NCBI GenBank assembly: GCA_047602475.1
Contig: JASGHE010000001.1
Coordinates: 310,001-374,000 of the forward strand
Direction of reading: 5' to 3'
Length of the DNA stretch: 64,000 nt
Source of the DNA: JAEUIE01 sp047602475
Lineage (GTDB): Bacteria; Planctomycetota; Planctomycetia; Gemmatales; HRBIN36
The notes under the pieces are model-generated. The model had not been told where the DNA came from. It saw only the letters and a list, made by a program, of their open reading frames with translations, and ran no database searches. Below, in pieces: positions 25,632 to 33,501 of the stretch. A program made the position numbers and the translations under genes. The stretch's first letter is position 1, and each line of letters starts with the position of its first letter.

Positions 25632-25796
25632 GGTTCCCCTCTCCCCACCGGGGAGAGGGGTTGGGAGTGAGGGGGATTCTCAATCGAGTTCACCCCTATT
25701 GGTTTGTTGCTCTTGGCAGGCATCGAGTTCTTCAACCTGATAAGTCGATTTAGAACCCCTCACCCCCGGCCCCTCTCCCCGGGAGGGAGAGGGAGA
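25632..25796. repeat. Composite repeat (family A ends plus shared core), copy 1
   Basis: Two C-rich palindromes in opposite orientation (GGGAGTGAGGGGG on the left, CCCCTCACCCCC on the right) enclose a core of about 75 bp with GAGTTCACCC, TTGGTTTGTTGCTCTT and AAGTCGATTTAG. The same composite occurs at 26468-26626 in direct orientation. It separates the ECF sigma gene from its anti-sigma-like partner. Confidence 0.8.
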
Positions 25797-25802
25797 AAGT
25801 TA

Positions 25803-26450
25803 TTATTCCGTCTCCCCTTCGGACTCTTGTTGCAGGCCGGGGAAGACATCCACGGGTAGCCCTGCTTCTTGAATCTTTTCGGTGATTTTCCTCACAGCGG
25901 CAAAGCGGATGTTGGCGACCTGCTGGTCTTTGATGTTGAGAGCGTCTGCAACGTCTTTGTTGCTCCAACCCGCGACGAAAAGGAGTTCCAGGACTTTGAT
26001 TCTCAGGTAGTCGCCCTGTTCGCGCCAATCGGCGAGGATGGACTCCAACGCTTCGGTCAGGGCATTCTCTTCCAAATCCATCCGTTCTCTGCTGCGGGCC
26101 AGGCTGGAAACCCGGGGCCGATGATCGGTCTTGCCTTCGAAGAACTCCTGTCCATCGGGGATGTGTTGAAGAGGATGGCGACCGAGTTTGCGAAGATAAT
26201 CGGTCAGCTTGTGGGCGGCGATAGTGAAGAGATAGGTCTGCAAATCGCGCTCTTCATCGAAGTTGGGCAGGCTGTTGAGGAACCCGACAAAGGCTTCCTG
26301 CACGATGTCTTCAGCCTGGGAACGATCGCTAAGACGACGACGGGCAAAGGCGAGCAGCCTGCCCTCGTAACGGTCAATGAGCCGCTGCCAGGCATCGGTA
26401 TCGCCTTTGCGGATGTCCTGCACCAGAAGTTTGTCGCTCTCGGAGGGCAT
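25803..26450 (-). CDS. ECF RNA polymerase sigma factor
   Basis: 215 residues. Region 2: DTDAWQRLIDRYEGRLLAFARRRL and AEDIVQEAFVGFLNSLPNFDEERDLQTYLFTIAAHKLTDYLRK, the standard core-binding and -10 recognition region. The linker is charged. Region 4: KVLELLFVAGWSNKDVADALNIKDQQVANIRFAAVRKI, with a helix-turn-helix. A C-terminal acidic tail of about 25 residues follows. It is first in a two-gene unit with the zinc-finger protein at 25204-25614. The gene is bracketed by direct copies of a composite repeat only 6 bp and 17 bp away. Confidence 0.88.
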   Translation of the reverse strand: MPSESDKLLVQDIRKGDTDAWQRLIDRYEGRLLAFARRRLSDRSQAEDIVQEAFVGFLNSLPNFDEERDLQTYLFTIAAHKLTDYLRKLGRHPLQHIPDGQEFFEGKTDHRPRVSSLARSRERMDLEENALTEALESILADWREQGDYLRIKVLELLFVAGWSNKDVADALNIKDQQVANIRFAAVRKITEKIQEAGLPVDVFPGLQQESEGETE

Positions 26451-26467
26451 GGGTTGCTCGTATTTTT

Positions 26468-26626
26468 CCCCTCTCCCCTGGAGGGAGAGGGGTTAGGGGT
26501 GAGGGGGTATCTTAATTGAGTTCACCCTGTTGGTTTGTTGCTCTTCGTAGGCTTTATGGTCTTCAAGCGGAAAAGTCGATTTAGTACCCCCTCACCCCTA
26601 GCCCCTCTCCCTCCGGGGGAGAGGGG
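26468..26626. repeat. Composite repeat (family A ends plus shared core), copy 2
   Basis: Same architecture as 25632-25796: inverted C-rich palindromes around a core with GAGTTCACCC, TTGGTTTGTTGCTCTT and AAGTCGATTTAG. The core is diverged in its middle third, so the duplication is not recent. It lies just upstream of the ECF sigma start. Confidence 0.8.
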
Positions 26627-26710
26627 AGCCAAGCAGAGGAGAGAGAATGTACCATTCACTATTCTCTTAATCTAGCAAAGGGTCGTCCGAAAAGCAGGGA
26701 AAAGCGATGG

Positions 26711-27000
26711 TCAAGTTGTCCGGCAAGTCGGGCGGTAACGACCTTGCTGAGTGGACGAGGGGCATGCACGAGGAAGTGCATGGAAACGAACAGAACATAA
26801 CGGGGCCGTTCCGAGAGATGCCGATGAGAGTATTGCAACACGATGCACAGCAAGAATGATGGTGGCTCCCCCAAGGCAGGAGCGGAGAGCAGTTCCCCCT
26901 CTGATCTCCGCTCCGCCATGCCTGAGCAGTCTTTCCCCCGAGACTGCCTCCTTGTTCCCCTGATAGCCGGTCATGTGCGTGACCGGCTATCAGTGTTTTT
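26711..27000 (+). ncRNA. Candidate structured non-coding RNA with C-rich loops and intrinsic terminator
   Basis: No convincing protein is encoded in either direction, yet the plus strand folds into successive hairpins. (1) 26718-26756, GTCC/GGAC closing GCAAGTCG with one bulge. (2) 26763-26782, CATGCAC/GTGCATG with loop GAGGAA. (3) 26874-26923, with a perfect 10-bp GGAGCGGAGA/TCTCCGCTCC. (4) 26926-26947, GCAGTCT/AGACTGC with loop TTCCCCCG. (5) a 13-bp terminator stem ending in GTGTTTTT. Unpaired CUCCCCC, UUCCCCC, UUCCCCC and UUCCCC occur at about 26866, 26893, 26933 and 26955. I see no RNase P, tmRNA or SRP signature. The 5' end is unknown. Confidence 0.5.
26961..27000 (+). terminator. Strong intrinsic terminator
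   Basis: Perfect 13-bp stem TGATAGCCGGTCA/TGACCGGCTATCA, six-base loop, then GTGTTTTT. On the plus strand nothing coding lies upstream for over 500 bp, which implies a non-coding transcript ending here. It lies 89 bp before the next kinase gene. Confidence 0.8.
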
Positions 27001-27088
27001 CCAGTTCTCATTATCGGCAGTAATTCTTGCAGTTCATCTGAACGCAAGCTAAGCTTATGCGCCATCTGATTAACCATGAGAGACTAGC

Positions 27089-28270
27089 ATGAGTGCAGAG
27101 TCCCCCAAGGCGAAGATGCCATTGCTCGCAGGATTGTCTCAATCTCGAGAAGGATCATCCCAAGGCATTGCAGCTGAGCAGTCAGACTCAGGAAGATCTA
27201 ACACGCCGATTTCCGCCTGGGACATGCAACTGAAGAAGATAGAGCATTATCAGGTCACCAAAGTATTGGGGTTCGGCGGGATTGGAACAGTCTTCGAAGC
27301 GATGGACACGCAAATCCATCGCAAGGTCGCGCTTAAAGTCCTGAATCGGAAATGGGCTAAAGATGAAGTGGCCAAAGCACGTTTCCTGCGTGAAGCCAAG
27401 CTCAGCGCGATGATCAAAAGCCCTCATGTGGCTATGATCCATGCGGTGGGCGAATCGGACGGCGTGCCCTACCTGGCTATGGAACTGCTTAACGGGTTTT
27501 CCCTGGAACAGCTCCGAAAGGAAGCCAGCCTGACGATACCTCAGATTCTTCGCCTTGCCAGGGAAATGGCAAAGGGCTTAGCGGCGGCTCATGCCCAAAA
27601 CCTGATTCATCGAGACGTCAAACCTGCCAACATCTGGCTCGAAACTCTGTCCAATCCATCGGGCGGCGACAAGAAATTGTATCGTGTAAAGATTCTTGAT
27701 TTTGGTCTGGCTCGTCTTGAGGAACAAACCGATGGGCTGACTCGTTTCGGAGTAGTGCTGGGCACACCTTCCTATATGTCTCCTGAACAGATCAATGGGG
27801 CACGGATTGATCCCCGATCTGATCTCTTCAGCCTGGGAGTGGTGTTGTATCAGCTCTGTACCGGTACGCTGCCTTTTCAAGGAAACGGTGTTGGCGAAGT
27901 CTGGGACGCCATTGCACAGTTTCACCCCGTTTCGACGCGGGAGGTCAACCCCGAAGTCCCGGCCAAGTTCTCCCGTCTGATTGATCGTTTGCTCAGCAAG
28001 ATGCCTAATCATCGTCCGCCCGATGCCATTAATGTAGTGCGGTTGGTGGAGAACATAGAACAGGAAGAAGAACGCCGACTGATGAAGCAGGCCGGCAAAA
28101 AGTCCCCGCAGCAAGCCGCCCCAACGAACCCCTCCGCTGCCACACCACCTGTGAAAGTCGACAGCGACATTCTGCCTATGTTCAAGATCATGCTGATCGC
28201 TTCACTCCTCATGAACCTGATCATGATGGTGGGAATGGGCGTGCTGATTTACGTGTTACTGACCAGGTAG
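27089..28270 (+). CDS. Ser/Thr protein kinase with a C-terminal membrane anchor
   Basis: 393 residues. A Ser-rich N-terminal stretch of about 50 residues is followed by a Hanks kinase domain (about 52-325): VLGFGGIGTVFEA, VALKVL, HRDVKPANIW, ILDFGLAR and GTPSYMSPEQ. All catalytic residues are present. A Pro/Thr/Ala linker leads to one transmembrane helix at the extreme C-terminus (IMLIASLLMNLIMMVGMGVLIYVLL) with almost no external domain. It is therefore a tail-anchored kinase without an extracytoplasmic sensor. Converges with the ceramidase-like gene, 9 bp apart. Confidence 0.92.
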   Translation: MSAESPKAKMPLLAGLSQSREGSSQGIAAEQSDSGRSNTPISAWDMQLKKIEHYQVTKVLGFGGIGTVFEAMDTQIHRKVALKVLNRKWAKDEVAKARFLREAKLSAMIKSPHVAMIHAVGESDGVPYLAMELLNGFSLEQLRKEASLTIPQILRLAREMAKGLAAAHAQNLIHRDVKPANIWLETLSNPSGGDKKLYRVKILDFGLARLEEQTDGLTRFGVVLGTPSYMSPEQINGARIDPRSDLFSLGVVLYQLCTGTLPFQGNGVGEVWDAIAQFHPVSTREVNPEVPAKFSRLIDRLLSKMPNHRPPDAINVVRLVENIEQEEERRLMKQAGKKSPQQAAPTNPSAATPPVKVDSDILPMFKIMLIASLLMNLIMMVGMGVLIYVLLTR

Positions 28271-28279
28271 TAACGAACA

Positions 28280-29566
28280 TCACAGACGCAGGAAGTGTTT
28301 GATGCCTTCCTGAAGGATCGCCTCGCTGGCGGGATCGACCCAGGAGGCAGTGACTTCGTAGCCGCCTTGAGGATAAGCGTCGGCTGTGGGGATGTACCAT
28401 GGTCCGCCATCGCCGTAGGCGGCACAGCAGATGAACGATTCATCGAGTTGATAGCGGGCATAGAGTTGATATTCGATAAAGCACTCGCCGGGCAGATGGA
28501 TGATGCGACTGACTCGGTTCAGCAGCAAGCCATTAAGTGCGATGGGTATCCCTGCTTCGACTCGCTTGAGGTAGGAGAGCTTCATCGCCGCCCGAATACG
28601 ATTGGCTACAGTTTCTTTCTTGTCTCCGATAGCCTTCTTCAGTGACTCTTCGTTGAACTCCTTCCTAGCCGGCAGCTTAACCAACGTGCTGCGCCATTCC
28701 CATTTCTGGAGTGGGTGGCGATCGGGGAACTTGGCGTTGGCTGCCATGGTCTTTTGCAGACGATCCGCCAGTTCGGCGCGACGTTCGGGAGCGCCATCGT
28801 TGTACTTGCCTGCGGCGATATTACCGGCGCAACCGGTGAAGTAGATATGCGGCACTTCATCGTCCTCGGCACATTTCTCCCGTGCGATGCCGACGAAATC
28901 GGAGTTGATGATGCCATCGCCATAGTAACTCATGGGGTGTACGGCGTACCAATGCAATGCGACGAGCTTGGCCTCCTCGTTCCACAAGGCGATGGTCTTG
29001 AGCCAGGGATCGATGTCGCCCTCGGGAAGTTCGCGCAGCTTGGCATCCTTGCAGGCGCTGCCCCGCCAGCCTGTCACCTTGCCATCTTTGACGATGCGGC
29101 GGTTGCTGGCAACACGGTCCACCCTGCCCTTATTCAAGCTGAAGTGCGTGACCTTCTGCTGCTGGGCTAAGCTGGTTTCGATGGCTTTAGCCACCTTCTG
29201 CTGCACTTCCTGGAACCATTTCACATCGAAGCTCGGCGGCAGGTCGTTCTGCTCGCTCACATACTTTTGAGCGCCACCATCGATAAAGGGAGCATTGTGT
29301 TGATGAACACAGTGGAGAGCGACCCGTTCCGGCGTAGTGTGGGCGGCTTTGGCTATGGTCTTGGTGAACTCGATATGTGATTCGTTGAGAACGCCGGTCC
29401 AATCGAGAGCAGCCATCACGATAGGAGCATCGGGGCCCTGGAGGACGATACCGATACAGTAGAGGGGGGTACCGATCTTGCTGGCTGGTTTGATCCACCC
29501 GCCACACAGGCCGGAGCCCAGCGGCGGGGTGACATCGACTTTGAAGGTGGAAAGGAAGGTGGGCAT
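28280..29566 (-). CDS. Neutral/alkaline ceramidase-like protein
   Basis: 428 residues. The start TFKVDVTPPLGSGLCGGW is the typical ceramidase N-terminal motif. VALHCVHQHNAPFID provides the metal-binding His cluster, VALHWYAVHPMSYYGDG the second His region, and YFTGCAGNIAAGKYNDG the conserved GNxxGD-like turn. It lacks a signal peptide and the C-terminal beta domain of full ceramidases (about 700 residues), so it is a short member of the family as found in many planctomycetes. Hydrolysis of an N-acyl lipid is only a family-level suggestion. A single in-frame protein, no indel. Confidence 0.75.
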   Translation of the reverse strand: MPTFLSTFKVDVTPPLGSGLCGGWIKPASKIGTPLYCIGIVLQGPDAPIVMAALDWTGVLNESHIEFTKTIAKAAHTTPERVALHCVHQHNAPFIDGGAQKYVSEQNDLPPSFDVKWFQEVQQKVAKAIETSLAQQQKVTHFSLNKGRVDRVASNRRIVKDGKVTGWRGSACKDAKLRELPEGDIDPWLKTIALWNEEAKLVALHWYAVHPMSYYGDGIINSDFVGIAREKCAEDDEVPHIYFTGCAGNIAAGKYNDGAPERRAELADRLQKTMAANAKFPDRHPLQKWEWRSTLVKLPARKEFNEESLKKAIGDKKETVANRIRAAMKLSYLKRVEAGIPIALNGLLLNRVSRIIHLPGECFIEYQLYARYQLDESFICCAAYGDGGPWYIPTADAYPQGGYEVTASWVDPASEAILQEGIKHFLRL

Positions 29567-29628
29567 GATAGTGTTTAGTGCTCAGTTCTCAGTGTTCAGG
29601 GAATTGAAACCTTGTCAAGTCAGAAGAC

Positions 29629-29760
29629 TGTGCCACACTCCGGCGTGTACTCACGTCGGGGTGTGGTTTCGAGGCACAGCATGCCCGTCACTTCATCATC
29701 GGAATGGTGTCTTGTGCTAAGCAACCACACCCCGTCGGAGTACCGACGGAGTGTGGCACA
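29629..29760. repeat. MITE-like element, family F
   Basis: 132 bp with inverted ends TGTGCCACACTCCG/CGGAGTGTGGCACA and inner palindromic arms (GGGGTGTGG/CCACACCCC). It fills the gap between the ceramidase-like gene and the HAD gene. An AGTGCTCAGTTCTCAGTG simple repeat is adjacent (29577-29597). Confidence 0.8.
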
Positions 29761-29767
29761 GGTTTTG

Positions 29768-30472
29768 TCAATTACCATTTCGTTCTGGGTACCACTGTCT
29801 GAGCAACGAGTGTAGCTCATCTGGCGAGTTGAGTATATAGGCTGGCTTGGCGTTTCGGGTTTCTTCCCGATTGAAGGCTCCCCAGAGGGCGGCGACGCTG
29901 ATCGCCCCGGCTGCATTGCCTGACAGGATGTCGGCCGGGTTGTCGCCGACAAAGTAGGTTTTGGAACAGATGGTACCGACGTGGAGAGCAGCTTTCTGCA
30001 CTCCATCGGGGGCCGGCTTGGGGCGTGGCACATCATCACTGGTGACGATGACATCGAAGACATGGGTTAGTCGCAGATGAGCCACCGTAGCAAGAGCGGA
30101 TGAACGACCTTTGCCGGTGAAGACTCCGAGCGCCCAACCGCTGGTCTTAGCCTCGTTGATGACTTCACGCATACCAGGGTAGAGTTCTACCCGTCCCGTC
30201 GCATGGCCATCGTCATAGAGTTGATGAAAACGCTTGGCACTGTCGGTGATATGCTGGGACTGTAGCGGTTTATGGAGAAGTGATTGCTGATCGAAGTGAG
30301 AAAGGAGCCTGGCGATGCACTCGATCTCAGCCGGGCCGAACGTGGCAACAATCTCTTCATCGGTCGGCAGCCGTTTTACCACAGGCGCCACCGAACGTCG
30401 GAAGCAATCAATGATGAAGCCGAGCGTATCGACGAGGGTGCCGTCGAGATCGAGCAGCAGCAGCGGTGGCAT
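29768..30472 (-). CDS. HAD-superfamily phosphatase (phosphoglycolate phosphatase-like)
   Basis: 234 residues from ATG 30472 (MPPLLLLDLDGTLVDT). Motif I is DLDGTLVDT, motif II is GVFTGKG, and motif III/IV are KPAPDGVQKA and YFVGDNPADILSGNAAG. This is a Gph/PgmB-type HAD hydrolase, likely acting on a small phosphorylated metabolite. The start codon overlaps the stop of the upstream DUF4956 gene by one base (TGATG), pointing to translational coupling. A MITE-like repeat sits 8 bp past the stop. Confidence 0.85.
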   Translation of the reverse strand: MPPLLLLDLDGTLVDTLGFIIDCFRRSVAPVVKRLPTDEEIVATFGPAEIECIARLLSHFDQQSLLHKPLQSQHITDSAKRFHQLYDDGHATGRVELYPGMREVINEAKTSGWALGVFTGKGRSSALATVAHLRLTHVFDVIVTSDDVPRPKPAPDGVQKAALHVGTICSKTYFVGDNPADILSGNAAGAISVAALWGAFNREETRNAKPAYILNSPDELHSLLRQWYPERNGN

Positions 30473-31137
30473 CACAACTTCCATTCGACGCTTTGCATTC
30501 CTTCCAGGGCCTTCAATTCCCTGACGAGATCAGGCGTCTGCATTCCTTTTCTCAATCGAATTCGGTACGAGAGATCAAGGGAAGTGCCTTTCTTACAAGT
30601 CGAAGCTTCTTTCAGAGAGTATGCCACGACATAACGCTTTAGTATTTCTTCGATCGTCGCTTGAAGACTATTGGAAATGACGAAGCGTAGATGCAGATCG
30701 GAAGATCGCCCCAGCTTTGCCGGCTGAGTGTACTGAGCAAAATAGGCGGCCAACGCGACCACGGGCAAGCCAATGAACGCTACCGACATATACCCCGCTC
30801 CAGCAGCCATGCCGACGACGACGGCACAGATGACGAAGGCGGAATCACGAGTATCTTTGACGACGGTGCGGAAGCGAACGATGGCGAGCACCCCCGCTAG
30901 AGTGAACGAGCGGGCGATATTGTTGCCGACGGCCATAACAACCATGGAGAGCAAGATGGAGAGAAGTACCAGGGTGGAGACAAATCCGTTAGTCGCAGGG
31001 CCATCCTTGGGCCGGGTGAAGTGATAGATACAGGCGACGATGCAGCCAAGGATCATCGCAGCGATGATTCGCATGAACATATCGGACTTGGTCGGTTCCT
31101 GGCCTGCATGCATCTGCAGTTCGATCCACTCGAGCAT
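30472..31137 (-). CDS. DUF4956 multi-pass membrane protein
   Basis: 221 residues from ATG 31137 (MLEWIELQMHAGQE). Four hydrophobic helices: FMRIIAAMILGCIVACIYHF, FVSTLVLLSILLSMVVMAV, the loop IARSFTLAGVLAIVRFRTVVKDTRD with the DUF4956 signature, and FVICAVVVGMAAGAGYMSV plus GLPVVALAAYF. The remaining about 75 residues form a cytoplasmic alpha/beta domain (LHLRFVISNSLQATIEEILKRYVV). DUF4956 often accompanies polyphosphate VTC-like domains; none is here. It forms a coupled pair with the HAD gene. Confidence 0.85.
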   Translation of the reverse strand: MLEWIELQMHAGQEPTKSDMFMRIIAAMILGCIVACIYHFTRPKDGPATNGFVSTLVLLSILLSMVVMAVGNNIARSFTLAGVLAIVRFRTVVKDTRDSAFVICAVVVGMAAGAGYMSVAFIGLPVVALAAYFAQYTQPAKLGRSSDLHLRFVISNSLQATIEEILKRYVVAYSLKEASTCKKGTSLDLSYRIRLRKGMQTPDLVRELKALEGMQSVEWKL

Positions 31138-31240
31138 CACGCACTCCTTCCCAAACATAGTCCTCGGTCTATTGATCTCTGATGAGAAATCGAGGAGTGG
31201 GTTTTCCTATCGTCCCGATGACTGAGGTCGTAGAACAGTA

Positions 31241-33001
31241 ATGGTCATCTTGTTGTTCACTCCTGAAGTTGCCATGAAGCCTCACATACATCTCATTGAA
31301 ACGAATCTTGTTCCCGGTCTCCGACCGGGAATACACTGCAAGCCAGGCTCCGCCTGGCACGGAGACAGTATCCCACTCAACAACATCGAGGCAGAGCCTC
31401 GATTGCAGTGCGTTCCCAGGCAGAGCCTGGGAACGAGAAGACAGGGCTTCGCCCTGTGTCTGTTATGCCTCGTTACCCTGACTTTCCCCTCATGGACTTT
31501 GGCGCAGGACATTCCGAAGGACTTGCTCACCGTGGCGGAGCAGTCAGACTTCCAGGCGACGTCCAAGCATAGCGAAGTGGTGGAACTCTGTCAGCGCCTG
31601 GCTAAGGCTTCGCCGAGGATCAAGCTGATTGCTGATGCGGGCACCACCGGAGAAGGCCGCAAGCAGCCACTGTTAGTGATCTCTGACCCGCCCATTGGCA
31701 CGCCGGAAGAGGCACGCCAATCGAAGAAAGTCATTGTGATGGCTTTTGCCAATATTCATGCCGGGGAGGTTGATGGCAAGGAAGGTGTGCTGATGCTGGC
31801 CCGTGAATTGGGGCTGGCACCTAATCATCCGTTGTTCAAGGATGTCATCTTCCTCGTCTATCCGAATCTGAACGCTGATGGCAATGATCGCTTCAAGCTG
31901 ACCAATCGTCCCGGACAGAAGGGGCCGGCACTGGGCATGGGCATTCGGGAAAACGCCGACGGCCTCGATCTCAACCGTGATTTCGTGAAACTCAATTCAC
32001 CTGAGGTGCGCTGTCTGGTCAAGCTCTTTGATCAATGGAACCCTCACATCATCATCGATTGCCATACGACCAATGGATCGTACCATCGGCATGTCATTAC
32101 TTACGATGTGAACAAGCACCCCGCCTGTGACAAAGCCATCAATACGCTGGCCTGCGACAAGATCGTACCCGAACTCAACGAACGCCTCGATAAGAAAGGC
32201 GGCTGGAAAGGGTTCTGGTACGGCAACTTCAACCGGGACAAGACGGTCTGGGAGACATACGGCCATCAGCCCCGCTTCAGCACGCAGTACTGTGCCCTGC
32301 GACAACGAATCGGGATCCTGAGTGAATCGTACTCGTATGCTTCGTACAAGGATCGGGTATTGGCGAGCAAAGACTTCGTGAACGTGATTCTCGATTATGC
32401 AGCTGCTCATAAGGATGAGATCGTCAAGACGCTGGAGGAGGCTGTTCAGCGACAGATCACCGGCGAGCAACAGGTAGCACTCCGGGCGAAGATTGTGCCG
32501 ATGCCTGGACGGTACACGGTGCTGGGGTTCGCAGAGAAGGACGAGAATGGCAGGCGAGTACGGACGGAGACACCGAAGGAGTATAGCGTGACCTATGTTG
32601 GTGGCGTGGAGGCGACCCTGACAGTGCCTCGGCCAACTGCTTACCTGGTGCCCAGACAGTTTCCATTAGCCATCGAGACCCTACGACGGCATGGCATCGC
32701 CTTTGAAGAAGTCGATAAGGACAACGATTTCGATGTTGAAGTTTATAAGGTCACCAAACTCAGCCAGAGTCAGGTGGGGTATCAGAAGCATAAGCTCGTA
32801 ACCGTCGATGCCGAGAAACGAGCCGACAAGAAGAACATCAAGGCTGGGGCTTATGTGCTTGTGAAGACGCAACAACCGTTAGGAAACCTGGCTAGCTTCC
32901 TGCTCGAACCCAAGGCCGACGATGGGCTGACAACGTGGAACTACTTCGATGAGGGCCTCAAGGAAGGCGAGGATTTCCCGGTGCTACGGGTGGTGAAATA
33001 A
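31241..33001 (+). CDS. M14-family zinc carboxypeptidase, secreted; N-terminus overwritten by repeats
   Basis: Peptidase domain: VIVMAFANIHAGEVDGKEG (HxxE zinc ligands), NLNADGNDRF, DLNRDFVKLNSPE, HIIIDCHTTNGSYHRH (third zinc ligand) and GILSESYSYASYKDR (catalytic Glu region). It hydrolyses C-terminal residues of peptides by family. A signal-like segment FALCLLCLVTLTFPSWTLAQ precedes the domain, but has no ATG or GTG close by. The codons in front of it (about 31310-31435) are a dispersed palindromic repeat, translated in frame. ATG 31241 or 31253 gives the longest protein; TTG 31403 would place the signal peptide properly. Start uncertain. The C-terminal 170 residues are an unassigned beta domain. 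Confidence 0.82.
   Translation: MVILLFTPEVAMKPHIHLIETNLVPGLRPGIHCKPGSAWHGDSIPLNNIEAEPRLQCVPRQSLGTRRQGFALCLLCLVTLTFPSWTLAQDIPKDLLTVAEQSDFQATSKHSEVVELCQRLAKASPRIKLIADAGTTGEGRKQPLLVISDPPIGTPEEARQSKKVIVMAFANIHAGEVDGKEGVLMLARELGLAPNHPLFKDVIFLVYPNLNADGNDRFKLTNRPGQKGPALGMGIRENADGLDLNRDFVKLNSPEVRCLVKLFDQWNPHIIIDCHTTNGSYHRHVITYDVNKHPACDKAINTLACDKIVPELNERLDKKGGWKGFWYGNFNRDKTVWETYGHQPRFSTQYCALRQRIGILSESYSYASYKDRVLASKDFVNVILDYAAAHKDEIVKTLEEAVQRQITGEQQVALRAKIVPMPGRYTVLGFAEKDENGRRVRTETPKEYSVTYVGGVEATLTVPRPTAYLVPRQFPLAIETLRRHGIAFEEVDKDNDFDVEVYKVTKLSQSQVGYQKHKLVTVDAEKRADKKNIKAGAYVLVKTQQPLGNLASFLLEPKADDGLTTWNYFDEGLKEGEDFPVLRVVK
31310..31435. repeat. MITE-like element, family E, copy 1
   Basis: Starts GTTCCCGGTCTCCGACCGGG and contains nested palindromes (CCAGGCTCCGCCTGG; GAGGCAGAGCCTC; GTTCCCAGGCAGAGCCTGGGAAC). 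The related copy is at 62003-62137. It overlaps the 5' part of the M14 peptidase frame. A further small palindrome, ACAGGGCTTCGCCCTGT, follows at 31441. Confidence 0.8.
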
Positions 33002-33041
33002 GGTAAGGTACTCATAGGAATTGACTTGAGAGTACTATTCA

Positions 33042-33431
33042 ATGCGCCTGAGATTCGCCAGGATCGCTCTTCTTGTTCTAGTGTTTGCCATACTTCTGCT
33101 GTACTTGACTATCCCGGTTAAGGAATATCGTTGGCAACAGGACGTCTCATACAGTGGCAAATTGACACCTGAAATGATCAAGGAGATTTGGGGGAAGGAG
33201 GCTGACAAGGAGGCGAAAGGCATCAGTGGATATGAAAAACAAATGCTAGGATGGACTATTGAGACCAAATATGATTGGTATGGATTGAAACCGACAGTAT
33301 TCAAGCAGATGATTCCCGGGGGCAAAGCTACCTTGGACACTGTCGTTATTATTGTGTTGTTGGCTTTGGTACTGCCACTCTTCTGGAAAGCTCATCCACC
33401 TTCACCAGGGTTGATGCCGGTTCAAGAATGA
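33042..33431 (+). CDS. Small membrane protein, function unknown
   Basis: 129 residues. Hydrophobic helices near each end (IALLVLVFAILLLYLTIPV and LDTVVIIVLLALVLPLFW) enclose about 70 mostly polar residues (YRWQQDVSYSGKLTPEMIKEIWGKEADKEAKG). No recognised family. Start ATG 33042 is 41 bp after the peptidase stop, so the two may be cotranscribed. Base composition is more AT-rich than its neighbours. Confidence 0.6.
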   Translation: MRLRFARIALLVLVFAILLLYLTIPVKEYRWQQDVSYSGKLTPEMIKEIWGKEADKEAKGISGYEKQMLGWTIETKYDWYGLKPTVFKQMIPGGKATLDTVVIIVLLALVLPLFWKAHPPSPGLMPVQE

Positions 33432-33501
33432 CTACTATCTAGCACTTTTCATCTAGGATAAGCTATAGTTCCACTACCCCCATCCTTGGAACAGTGGATC
33501 A

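Noticed and set aside
25028..26660. Possible CRISPR array because of many palindromic repeats
   Set aside because: Repeats are unequal in length, inverted relative to one another and not separated by uniform spacers, and no cas genes are present.
26667..27077. Minus-strand frame of 136 codons across the structured region
   Set aside because: Poor amino-acid composition, no known motif, runs through the terminator hairpin; the plus-strand RNA reading explains the palindromes better.
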